This document shows, one piece after another, positions 47,901 to 58,840 of a DNA stretch of 64,000 nt (the first letter of the stretch is position 1; the number at the start of each line of letters is the position of its first letter). The DNA is taken from assembly GCA_032358165.1 (NCBI GenBank), contig JAALGY010000017.1, positions 930,001-994,000 on the forward strand, given 5' to 3'. The translations under genes and the position numbers were made by a program. The notes below the pieces were generated by a model. That model searched no databases. It had not been told where the DNA came from and worked only from the letters and a program-made list of their open reading frames with translations. The stretch comes from Diplosphaera chodatii (Eukaryota > Chlorophyta > Trebouxiophyceae > Prasiolales > Stichococcaceae).

Positions 47901-49843
47901 GGACGAACGCACTGCTGCCAAACTTCGAGCCTCGCACCTGCAACTTCGACTGCCCAGCTACACTGTTTGGACACCGCAGGTGTTCCCCCAATTTACTCCA
48001 CAAGCATATGCGTAAAGCTCCGTCTTCATGCTCGTGCATCGCTGCCAGCAGGTTGCCGATACATGGTCCATCACCCTGCTGCTCGAGGCATACACTGCAT
48101 CTACGTGCAGGCATGTGGAGGACATCGTTGGGAAGCCTGCGACTTGGTCTGCAATGGTGTGCATGTAGGCCCTGCTGGCAGCTTGCAGCAGGGCATGCAT
48201 GTCCGACCACCTCCGTTGACCTGCTTGACCCAGCAATACATCATCACTCGCAATCTGGCGCAAACACGCAGCAGGTACGAATTTGCGCAGGTCCCCTGGC
48301 AGCTGATAATGGCCCTGACGGCGGGTGTGATTACAGAGCTGCGCGCAGCTGCAGCAAGCGCGTCTGCACCAGCTGCTGGCCCCGCCAGGTGTGCGCATGC
48401 ATTTCTCGGAATTTGCAGCTGTGTTGGTGCCGACCATACACCAGGGCCTGGTGCCCTGCAGCTGAGTCTGAGGAGCCATGTGATATTGTGAACCAGCAGG
48501 TTTGCTATGCTCTGCATCAGGGCGTCTAGGGCGTCCAGCGGCCATACGACGCGGCTCACGGCCCCGCAGCCAGGGGTGCACCTGGGCCACAGCGGCAGCG
48601 GCAGCGAGACCAAGCAGCTGCTTGCTGATGTTGCAGAGCGTCAGGCGCTGATGCAGGTGACGAGGCCTTGTGAGGTGCAGCAAGAACGGACGCCATCATG
48701 TTGCTGTGTTTCCACATGCGTGCTGCTGCAGCATGTGCGTATGCCCGGGTCACTGATGAATACTCATATGACAAGCAGCTCGCACTGCAGGAGTGGACAC
48801 TGCTGAACAGCCAGATAGCCAAGGGCGAGAAGCTGCAGCGAGCGCGGCGGCAGCGGCTGGCGGGCGTCATGGCACCCGGCAGTGTTGTGGCCGTGCGCCA
48901 CTCCGATGGCGACTTCCCAGAGTATTCCCAGTTTACTACATGGCCATAGTGAGCAAGGTATGCACTGCCTCGGTAGCAGCAATGGCATATCAAACCAGCC
49001 CATTAGTTGACTGTCAATTGGTAGCTCCACCCGGTACAGCCCGTACAGGATAGTTCTCTACAGGACGGTTGCCAGCAGCATCTGCGTGCATGCACATAAG
49101 GCAGATTCTCACATCTAGGCTGCCCTGCAGGGCATTGCCAAGCTGGAGACCAGCAGGAGAGACGGGTATGACATGGAGCACCCCGCAGGCAGAGCCATGC
49201 TTGAAGCGCAGTACTTCAGCCTGATGGACAGCGCCGGTGCATGGCCCCTCCCTCGAGTGTGATGGCTTGGGCTTCGATCAACGGGTGCTGCATCCTTGGT
49301 TGAACGCCGCAGCAAGCATGTGCATGCTGTCCAGTCAGAGTCTAATTCATCTGACTTGCAGGCGGGGCGGACGTGTCCCACCACCACTGGGTGTTGGACA
49401 AAACGTTGACGCTGGTGTCGCCGCACGCCATCATTTGCACCGGACTGGAGCTCAAGGAGTGCGGCATGGGCGTCACCCGCCACTTCCGACAGTCGACGGC
49501 GCAGCACCGGCGCATCCTGGCGCTGCTGGAGGCGATTGGCCCGGGGAGCGACGGCGAGAGCGACAGGGACGAGGACACAGCAGGCAGCGCAGATGACAGC
49601 GATACTGACACAGAGGATGACTACGAAGGTGATCGTGAAGAAGCACGGTCACTGCTGACCGCATCAGTGTGGGAGTTTGTGCATTTTGAGGCAGGTACGT
49701 TGATTGTCATGCAAGCTGACAACCAGGACTGCTGAGTGTGTGTGCGCGCTGCTGTGTGTGCAGCTGATGTTGGCGAAGACATAGTTGAGAGGTCTGGGGG
49801 GCACGCAGTTGCTGCTGCGGACGTCGTCGTGCAGAAGACATAG
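44983..49843 (+). CDS. C5-cytosine-methyltransferase-like protein
   Basis: Likely DNA cytosine-5 methyltransferase of the divergent ELFSG/SPPC group. N-terminal exons 44983-45201 and 45404-45935 are disordered and include a SIM-like VIDLCGSSSDED. One or more exons at 45,936-46,626 are unresolved. The catalytic exons agree in phase: 46627-46732, 46849-46913, 47023-47116, 47278-47335, 47465-47495, 47613-47726, 47882-47979, 48275-48388, 48500-48656 and 48791 onward. Seen: motif I WLIELFSGSQ, then TIDND; motif IV WASPPCTAYSPM with the catalytic Cys; motif VI WYIENPAKG; YCHYGATMRKETFIWTN, the equivalent of motif VIII. The end is uncertain: a stop lies at 48947-48949, but coding-like exons continue (near 49,130-49,240; 49,363-49,695; 49,768-49,843). 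Confidence 0.7.
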
Positions 49844-50985
49844 ATGCTGCGCAGGAGTCAGTCACAGCAGCAACACCACTGGCCCAGCAGTTGCGACGGC
49901 AGCACACGGCAGCAGGGCCATGAAGCGAAGGACGGTGAATCCTGCTATTGCACGGAGCACGTGTGGCCTATGTATCATTGCGGCAGAGCAGTAGTTTTGC
50001 TGCTGGTGTGGGCCGGTCCAGCCTCCACAGTTCAGTGCAGGTGCATTTTGACAATGCATTGAGACCGCATCTGTGGCTCCTGCACATGCACGTTGAGTCA
50101 GGTTGCTGCCTCATGGGCTCGGGCACCACTGCGCGTGAACACACAGCATCATCAAACTTTTGGGTTTTGAATTGGGTCTGAAGCTCGCATCTCGGCTTGG
50201 GGCTGCATTCGCTTGTACAGTCAGCTGACAGCGATAACGCACTGGCTGATATTGTGTTCGGGGTTCGCCGACGACCTTGACTCTTTCGTGTGCCTTCGGT
50301 CTTGCTCATGGTTTGTCCCAATGACATACTGCTTGGGTGCTTTTGCCGCTGATTTCACACATTCGTTGCTTGTGTCTTGATCAGTCTCGTCAGGTTCGTG
50401 GCCGTCATGAGCCCTGGTGCTGTAACCTACAACGTGTGTTTGCATCGACTGTCGATGACTAGCGGACTGCTGAGCCTGGACGCGATCTTCCATTGAATAA
50501 ATGCTCCACCGGCGCTGAGCTGTCTAGCGCAGAGCAAGTCCCTGATGTGAAGCCCATCTGCTGACATTCCCTGCCATGGCTGCTCAGTTCGCCCTCCTCG
50601 TGAGGAGGGATCGCATCACCCGCCATGCAGGGTGAAGATGAACGTCACGTTGTCCTGGTCGCTGAGCTCCGACTCCAGCTGCCCACTGCATAAGCAGCAT
50701 GCCACAGCCACATCATCCAGCAGATAGTCTGAGCAGCGAGGCAGGTCACGTTGATTGTCATGCAAGCTGACGACCAGGACTGCTGAGTGTGTGTGCTGCT
50801 GTCTTCACAGCTGGGGATGCAGAGGACGTGCTAGAGCGGTTTGGTGGGCACACAGACACTGCTGCGGACGTCTTGCAGTCAGATGACACAGGCGCCGCAG
50901 AGGATGCAGCCACAGCAGCAACATCACTGGCTCAGCGGTGGCGGCAACAGCACATGGTGGCGGGGCACAGCAAAAGGCGGTGACT
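49695..50985 (+). repeat. Direct duplication of the terminal-exon region of the methyltransferase-like gene
   Basis: A block at about 49,695-49,925 recurs at about 50,745-50,985. The intron part is almost identical (cgttgattgtcatgcaagct in both, then one difference), and the exon part is diverged but alignable: GEDIVERSGGH versus AEDVLERFGGH, and TAATPLAQQLRRQH versus TAATSLAQRWRQQH. The copies are about 1,050 bp apart. The downstream copy has a complete frame of about 60 codons to a TGA at 50,983. Confidence 0.75.
50616..50685 (-). pseudogene. Duplicated last exon of URM1
   Basis: A 70-base minus-strand exon copy, with atgcag acceptor and stop codon, matching the last exon of URM1 at 58,022-58,091 in length, phase and most bases. 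It would encode GQLESELSDQDN followed by the TLHGG end. The other four URM1 exons were not found nearby, so it is an isolated exon fragment. It lies between the two copies of the methyltransferase terminal exon. Confidence 0.8.
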
Positions 50986-52427
50986 TCTGCAACCACAATG
51001 CGTGCGTGCGTGGCCCACAACTGGTTGCGGCAGAGCAGTGTGTCCAGCTGCTGGTGTGGGCTGATCCGTCTTGACACTTCCGTAGCTGCAGGTGCGTGGT
51101 AATGAGCTGGCCGTTTGTGCAGCTGCGCATGGTTACATGACTTCGTCTTGCCCGATTGTTGTTGGGCAACAGTTGCACGTGAACAAATGACATGACTCTT
51201 GGGTTTGGATTTGGATTTGGCGCTTGATATTGTTTGTTGACCATTGCCAACAAACCGTACGCTAGCTTCTGAGTCTTGTGGCCGGGGATCATTGACGTCC
51301 TTCCTCCTTCGGCTGCTGGCAGTGTTACTTCCTCCTTCGGCTGCTGGCAGTGTTACTTGGTGTCGCGTTGGCATGCATGCATATGTCCCTGCCAGGCGGC
51401 CCAGATACACTAGTAACAGTCCCAGACATCGGGATCCCACATTTCGCTCTCGACAAGCATACGTTGCCAGGCACCTTCGCGCACGACTTGATCGATTGAT
51501 ACGAACAGCGCCCGTCCAGCATGACCACCTCACTTGTGGAGCTGACTTCGGGTGTTGTGGGGCGGAGGCCCTGGGTGCTGGCAGGGACCGAGGCCTTCCG
51601 TGGTAGACTTCTTGACGTGCGCTGCTGCAGGCAGCCGGCCGCATTCTCCAGCCTTGGACTACGGTCAAGCTGCTGTGATGGCGCAGTTGTGAAACAAAAT
51701 GGCTTTTCAGGAGGCGGTGGTGCAGAGGCGGCGGTGCATGTTTCCGTCAGACTTACCTCCGCCGGCAGTGAAATCAGCGGGCTGTTCACGGCGGCTTCTT
51801 CATGCCCTCGCACATGTGAAGCTCACGCGACCGTGCAGGAACTTTGGGTGAGTCAATCTTCTCTCGCTATCTGAGCAGGACCATTGTTCACAGCCTTGCA
51901 CTTGGCCGATGGCCGTCGGAGGGCCCTGGCTGATGTGGGTCCTTCGCTTACCTCAGCAGCTGGCAATCATCACCATCATCTCATGCCCTGCCTTTCAATA
52001 TCTGTGCATCCGTACGTCCCCCAGAGCAGCAGCATTGCGCGGCACGCACGCAGTGCGAGTGGCACTTGAGTTGCTTGGCAGACCTGCCATGACAGTCAAG
52101 CGCAGCAGCAGCCGCACTACTGCGGGAATGCATGCATGCAGCCGTTGACGCTGGTGACACAGCTGCTTTGTCAGGCACAGAACACCGAGCTGTTGTTGAG
52201 CACGGCTGCCTCTCTCAGGACGCTGCCGATGCTGCGGTGGAGGCCGCTGGAGGGCCGAACACCCTGGCCGGCAAAGTGCTGGCAACGTGCCGCGGCAATG
52301 CCCTGGAGATTGTGTCAGGAAACACTGCGGCACAGGTGTTCAAACACTGTATTTGCCTGTCTCAGCTGCCGCACGCAGGTGTTTGATAGCCAACTGCCAG
52401 CTGCCAGCAAGCGTGCATACATGCAGG
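50986..52427. other. Region without a firm gene model
   Basis: A minus-strand ATG near 51,813 opens a short frame ending at a strong gtaagt donor (LPAE), so a minus-strand first exon is possible. On the plus strand, two overlapping frames at 52,135-52,340 could be 5' exons of the next gene, but I could not choose between them. Confidence 0.35.
51301..51358. repeat. 28-bp tandem repeat, two copies
   Basis: The unit cctccttcggctgctggcag plus tgttactt occurs at 51303-51330 and again, base for base, at 51331-51358. It looks like a recent slippage or duplication event. Confidence 0.95.
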
Positions 52428-55057
52428 GCGCCAAAGCTGGTGACCTACCTGCGTACGCAGGTATTGATGGAATTTCAGCGGCAGACATTGACCCAATCAA
52501 GCCTGCTGGTGCTGGACGAGGTGTATGGCCCGGACCTACCAGATGACAAGATCAGCGCCGCAGTCGGCACTGACATCCTGACGTATGGTGCTGAGTCAAC
52601 ATATGGTAGGGAGGCTGCACGTGTGTGGCGGACACAAGTGGCACGCCAACTGACCCCGCCAGTGCAGCGGACCATCTTGCTCGACAATTTTCGCCAACGG
52701 CCAGAGTCGTTGGATATTCCAGATGTATTCTTGGATGCTTTGTGCCGCACGCAGGTGGGTGCTTGAAGCTATTTGATCCTCGGCAAATTTACGCAGCCTG
52801 ACAGCAGTGTATCCCACCATTGCCTGACATGTGTATTGCAGGGCATCTGGGTGGACAGTCATTCAGAGCAGCCACCATCAGTCATGGTCCCGCTGGTCGC
52901 CAACCCGGATGCTGTCATCAACGCGGCCAAGTGCGCTGCCACTGCAGCAGAGAAAGCTGCGCCAGGTGACGGAGCAGCTCAGTACCTCGCGACATTGGGC
53001 GACTTGCTGCAGCCGGTGCTGAGCCGCGGCACTGGCGATCTGCAGCTTGTGGAGAGCTATGCCGACGATGAGGCATTGCGCACCCTGGCCAGCCGCATCC
53101 TCACATCCAACATAATTAGCGAGTGCGTTCGCAGCTTGGCACTGACATTGAAAGCCATTCTGTGCCAAGGCTTTATCGTGAGCACTGTGTAGGCAGGTAT
53201 ATGAAGATGCATTTACAGGCCACTATTTTGTGCAGGTGGTTTGGCTGGGGAAAGTCCCGCGCAGGATGCAATTCTACAACAAAGATGAAGTGTCTTATGG
53301 TTTTGAAGGCTCCTGTTGCAGCAAAGGTGTCTGCTCAAGCTTTTATGCTCCTGAACCCCCTGTGTTATTGAGCAGTAGTGAAGGTTGCACAATCTTGCTC
53401 CGCCACTCAGGGAGCTGCACCCTGCTCGTGTGAGCACGGTACATGGCGGTCACCTACGGATATGCATCCTTGCAGGCAGCGGTTGTCGCCTTGGCTGCGC
53501 ACAGTGAAGCGCGCCGTGCCCTGGGCGTCAGGATGGTAACCTTGCAACGCGTGAAGAGGCTGCTTGTGCAAGCGGCCATGCTCCACGGCACCATGGACAT
53601 CCTTCAAGACAGCGAGGCTCAGAGCATTCTGGACGCCATTTTTGCGCCGGATTTGGTGAGCTGCCAACTGATGTGAGGCATCCAGCTGACATTGCATCCC
53701 AGTGATGCGCAGCTGTCTTTACCCCTCACCATGATGGTAACGGTGCCCCCCAGGCACAGCTGCAGGATGCAGTGAATGACCAGAATGCCTGCCCACGGCA
53801 GCGGGGGGATGACCTGTACTGCGTCGCCTTTGAGATGTGGCAGAAGGTGAGTGCACTACGCCACCAAATGCACTCACAGCTGCATGCAAGGGGCGTGCAG
53901 ATGCTGACCGTCGTTTGTGCTCAAAGGCCAAGAGCCTACCGGCGGGCCGTAGTCCTTTGGTGAGCGTGGGCCTGGTGGCCTCACTGGTGGCGGTGTTGTT
54001 TGGCGACCTGTCAGCGGAGCGGGTCGAACGCTACATGTTCAGCCAGTGGGCAGCCACCCAGGGGCTCGGTGTGGGAGCCGATCCGATGATCAAATTTGAC
54101 GGCTATCATGCACGGACCAAGGCGGTACAGCAGGCGATTGCCGCACAGCACATCTTGTGGTGCGTCAGCGGCTAGTGGCCCTCTGCAACGGCCAGTATCA
54201 CTTTGTTGCAGTGTAGACCGCCATCGCCTTCACAGGCTTTAGGTGTTCTTTTCAAGATGTTGACGCTGTCCTCGTGGCATCAGCTGATTCTCAGTTACTT
54301 GCAGGTATATTGGAAGTGGAATCGCTCAGGTGACAGCGGCAGACCCAGCGGCGGGCGCAGCCTTGCAACTCAATGCAGGGTGACAAGAAAGCTGCATGTG
54401 TGCATTGCTGCCGCAAAATATCTGAAGCTAGTGCCGGCACGGGCTGCATGCTGGGCTCTGAACGACCCTGAAAATTGCATGTTTCCTGCAGGCTGATGTC
54501 AGAGCGATCGAAGGCAGTGGCGACGCTTGTGAAGCTGAGTGGTGTTCCGCTCAATGCGTCCAGAATCAAAATCCCGCCAGCGCTGGCCGATGCAGGCCAC
54601 CCTGCGCAGTGGCCTCCACAGCAATTGCTGGACGCACAACTCGGCTGGCCTATGCCAGTGAGCAGCCCATCACCATGCCGGTTATTGCGGCCTGTCCAAT
54701 TGGACTGCACATTCATGGCGTTACCCAGAACCCCGCTGCCGTGTGCATGAACAGGTTGACTGTGTTTCCCAGTCTCAGTCTTTAAAACTGTCACATGAGC
54801 TCCTGCCGCAGCACGAGGAGCAGGAAGTGCAACCACGGAACAGGCGCAGGCCTGCGCCTAGGCGCAGCACGCGATCGCTGACAGCAGGGGTCAGTACAAC
54901 CACAGGTCCGTCAAGCGCCGCCCAAACTGCTGCCACGACTGCCACCGCCTCAGCTGCCGCAGCGCCTGCAGTGTCCACTTCTCAGCCGCGCCGTAGCGTT
55001 CAGGCAAGGCAGCGGGGTCAATATGCTGCGCAACATGGCAACCCCGGCGCTGGCTAG
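52428..55057 (+). CDS. Unrecognised multi-exon protein
   Basis: Ten exons fit in phase: one ending at 52754, then 52842-53122, 53236-53326, 53476-53655, 53766-53846, 53927-54159, 54305-54379, 54492-54657 and 54812-55057, the last ending in TAG. The start is open: the first exon may begin at an acceptor near 52,461 or further left. The chain gives at least 500 residues. Sequence is helical and globular-looking in the middle (LASRILTSNIISEWFGWGKS, MVTLQRVKRLLVQAAMLHGT, VERYMFSQWAATQGLG), and the C-terminus is basic then Ala/Thr-rich (RNRRRPAPRRSTRSLTAG), suggesting nuclear location. I do not recognise the family. A domesticated transposon protein is possible but unproven. Confidence 0.6.
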
Positions 55058-55312
55058 CATCCATGATCCTGGTGCCCTCCAGCTGGTCATATGTGGATCA
55101 GTGCTGACGCTATCGACAGCAACAGGACTTATGTATGTCTGCAGGGTGCAACGGCGGGGGCAATGGACAGTTCCCTGTGCACTGGCACTACTGCCAATCC
55201 GATCATTGCCTCCGCAGGTGCACCATGCTGCCAGGCATGCAGTCTGAAGTGTTGGAGTCTGCTGTCCCTATGTGTGTTTTTAACACCAGCTGCTGCCTCG
55301 TTTCAGCGGACA

Positions 55313-56756
55313 ATGGTAGCAGACCTGCTGTGCTTGCCCTGCAACGGGAAGTCCGCAGTTGCTATGCACCTACTGCTTTCAGATGGTAATAGCTCGGGAG
55401 CGGTGCCGCTTCCCTCCGCGCAGCAGATGACCTCAGACATGGGATATGATCGTGCACACTCTCAGCCAAGCCAGCAGCCAGGTGAGTGATCACAGCCACA
55501 CGCTACGCTAATGTTGAGCTTGACGAGATGGCATAGCCTCGGAATGTCTGTACCAACCTATTCTGCACACCGAGCCACCCTCAACCACAACCAACACAGG
55601 GCCTGGCACGATCGATCCCTGCGACGTCTCTTCTGTGCGGCGGAGCATACAACACATCGGCCACCAGAGTGCAAGACAGTCCCGTGCCACTGATACCACA
55701 GGTAGAAGCCGTGATGCCTGTAAGGGCGCTCTTGCTGCCTGCCATGCATGAGCTGTATGCAAGCTCAGCCTCCACACAGAAGCAGCGTGCCCAGGCTGTG
55801 GCACTGCCCTCACAGGCGATGCAGCGCAGTCACATAGACTGCGGAGTGGCCAGCCATCGGCAGGTGGTCACCAAGTGATGCGTGCGCGATGCTGTGCAGT
55901 GCGTAGCTGAGCTAGGCTCCTGCCTGCTTGCACACACCACATTGGGAGCTCGCATATTGTGTGGCTTACAATGCGGCATTCTGTTGTTGCACATGCGCAT
56001 GCAGGTCACCTGGAAGAGCTGCGGCGTGTGGCAGCTGCCAAGGGAGAGATGTCGGCTGCAAGGGCAGCGCCGGCCGCTGCCAACGCGCCTACGAATGCTG
56101 CAAGGGGGGATGGGGCAGCACTTGAGCAGGCTTTGGCAGCTGCAAAGGCAGAAGCGGCGGCTTCCAGAAAGCAGACGGCAGTTGCTGAGGACACTGCGGC
56201 AGCTGCACGGGCGGAGATGGCAGCTGCCGAGGCAAAGGCTGCAGCTGCGAGAATGGAGGCGGCAAAGTTCAAGGTAGAGACGGCAGCTGCTGAGGAGAAG
56301 GCGGCAGCTTGCAAGAGGGAAGCGGCAGCTGCTGAGTGGAGGGCAGCAGTGTCAGAGGAGAACCTGGCGACTGCAAAGGCAGAGGCGGCAGACGCCAAGA
56401 AGGGACTGGCGAGCCTGGAGCAGCAGCTGCACACTGTAGAGCAGGCAGCGAATGTGCTGCGACACAAAAACAGCGACCTGAAGCGCAAGCTCACACAGCT
56501 ACTGGGAGGCAAGCGGGTGAGGTGGTTGCCATCTGTACATGCTGTGCAAGAGACCGGTGGCATAGAGCTGGGCATGTCAGCATCATTGATGGATGCAATG
56601 CCAGCAGGGGGATGGCGCAGCACAGCTCAGGCGGCCTGGCAGCACTGCAGCGCAGAGCTCGTCAGACGCACTGCAGACGGAGCGTTCCAGCAGCTGCGGC
56701 CTGAGCCGGCAGCAGTGCAGGACGCAAGCAGCCGCGACACCAACAGTGCCTGCTGA
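55313..56756 (+). CDS. Hypothetical Ala-rich coiled-coil protein
   Basis: Two exons, 55313-55481 and 56005-56756, join in phase 1 and give 306 residues from ATG to TGA. After a 57-residue Ser/Gln-rich start, about 170 residues form an Ala/Glu/Lys-rich coiled coil made of loosely repeated blocks (AAAEAKAAAARMEAAKF, TAAAEEKAAACKREAAAAE), ending in a leucine-containing stretch (LEQQLHTVEQAANVLRHKNS, LKRKLTQLL). The tail is mixed. Such proteins are often structural or dimerising parts. It may be the 3' part of the preceding gene if the stop at 55057 is spliced around; an exon at 55145-55217 could bridge them. Confidence 0.45.
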
Positions 56757-58021
56757 TGCTGCAGCCTCGCCGGCTGCAGCTTCAGCTCCGGCAGCAGCAG
56801 CGCCCTGTAGCAGGCGTGCAGCAGGCATGGCAGCAGACTTGCCTGCACCATGCTGTGACGGCGACGGCATACATGCGCAGCAGGGAGCTCTGGGCGGTGC
56901 GATGGACGCAATGCAGTGCCAGCCTGCGGCAGATGACATTTTTCTGCCAGACACGTCGCAGAAGCGCCATGAGCAGAGTGTGTACACATGCGGTGCGGCT
57001 TGATGTGTTGCCAATCATCTTGCATCAGGCATTGCAATGCAGATGCTTGGCAGCTCACGAGTTCAAGAGTGGCCGCAGCCACAGAAGGTGACAAGCAGTG
57101 ATGGTCTCAAGGCTGTGCACGGTGAAACAGGGACGCAAAGGGCTGCAACGAACAGCAATGCCACTGCAAAGCGCAAAGGGGCAGCAATTCCGGTGCCTGA
57201 TGGGGCTTTGAAGAAACGGGCATCCAGTGCTTCTGTTTCCAGCATGCCTTGGGTTGCTGACAGCAGCACCGCGCTCCAGGAGGTAGCACAGTGGTATGTA
57301 CGGCTTGATGCTATGCCTTAGATGCACATGCATGACAGAACCACACCCAAACCGACAGTTGCTGAGGCGAGCAGCACATGCTGACGTTGACAGGGTCAAC
57401 AGTCTGGATTTGTAGCAGGCGGTGAGGCGGGGCGTCTTGCAGACGGGTAAATATGACCGTTGCTCTCGCTGCTTGCGAGTGCCACTGTGTCCGCAGCTGC
57501 AAGACAATAAGGGTACATGCATGCCAGGTTCTTCAGTAGCTGTTGTTTGCCCATCTTCCTGCAGAGCTGGACATGGTCGATCGAGCTGTTTTCAGAACGC
57601 AACAGTTCACAAGAAGTGCAGCTATTGACCAGCTCAGCATCCCCACCGAAAAGGCGTCTGACCGTCGACATTGATTCTAGAGTGGACATTGATTTTGCAA
57701 CCCCATGCCACAAGCGAGCAGTGCTGAGCCGCTGCTGGGCCAGGACAGAGCTCTGGATGACTCCTGCGTGTAGGTGAAGGGTGGTAGCGGATCGTGACAT
57801 TAGGTACACATGCCTGCTCCAGCATTCATACAGTTAGGCACTTGCTCAGGCAAAGTGAGGCGTCTACAATGTCTGTTGACAACAAGAAGACGTGAAACCT
57901 TTTGCTTGACCCTAGGCTTGGGGTTCGCAGCACTCCTTTTAACTGGCAACTGCTGCCTAGTTGAGTTCTGGACATGCTGTCCACTGTGCCGTCTGCTTCC
58001 ATCTACCAGTCAGTTGCTGTG
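56757..58021. other. Region with weak coding signals
   Basis: A plus-strand frame from ATG 57037 (with a KRKGAAIPVPDGALKKR segment that resembles a nuclear signal) reaches a gtatgt donor near 57,295. A later stretch, 57,566-57,674, reads ELDMVDRAVFRTQQFTRSAA. They could be further exons of an upstream gene, but phases were not proved. Confidence 0.3.
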
Positions 58022-58840
58022 TCACCCGCCATGCAAAGTGGAGATGAATGTCACATCGTCTTGGTCGCTCAGCTGCGACTCCAGCTGCCCACTGCATGAC
58101 CAGCATGTTGCAGACATGTCACAGTGAGGTGCGCAGTGCTGTGCAGACTGCAAGGTGGCTGAGAGCCACATCTGGTGCAGGCAAGCACCGTCAAGCTAGG
58201 CACACATGTCAGCGTGTACTGGAGCGTGCCGCACCTGAGCTCCCAGTCTACATCGTTGACAAGCACAAGCACGCCAGGCCGCCTGCAGCAGGGTGTGCCA
58301 TCTGTATACAGCAGCAGCTTGGATGGGCAGTCATCATGGCCACATGCACGGTGTCAGCACATATCGGACAAGATGAGCGCCGGCATGATAGGAGCAATCC
58401 GAGGGCATGCTCAGACAAAGGGGCAACCTACACGGAATCATCCTTCATGAAGAGCTCAGGGCGCTCCGTGAGCAGGTTATCGCGCAACCATGGCAGCAGG
58501 TGCCGAATGGTAAGCTGCATGATCACGAACAGAGTGCAGATGGCTGGTACAATCCGCAGACGGCGTGTTCTGCCAGGCCAGGTCGCAGGCGCACTAAACT
58601 GGCTCTGCAGCATGCATGCGGTACAGTGCCTTTGCTACCTTTCCAGGCGCAGGCTCTGGAATGTCTGCGTCTAGCTCTTTCTGTCCGTCAAACAACAGCT
58701 CCAGACCGCCACTGCACGCAGGGAGCATCGCACTAAGATGCCACCGTTGGCTGCATGCAGCATGGTGTGGCAACTCCATTATGTGGCAACATACTCGAAC
58801 GAAAAGCAACCGACCTGAAGTGCAAACGCAGCTGCACCAT
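58022..58840 (-). CDS. URM1: Ubiquitin-related modifier 1 (URM1)
   Basis: Small sulfur carrier for thiolation of wobble uridine in cytosolic tRNAs, and a protein modifier. Five exons (58840-58815, 58711-58639, 58514-58432, 58282-58235, 58091-58022) agree in phase and give 99 residues, the normal URM1 length. Seen: start MVQLRLHFSGGLELLFDG, the middle LLTERPELF and RPGVLVLVNDVDWEL, and the invariant C-terminal Gly-Gly of FISTLHGG, the site that is thiocarboxylated. The 26-nt first exon is too short to be found by frame searches alone. The last exon has a second copy at 50,616-50,685. Confidence 0.95.

Noticed and set aside
52428..55057. Named transposase
   Set aside because: No DDE, HUH or zinc-finger motif was visible and no terminal inverted repeats were found.
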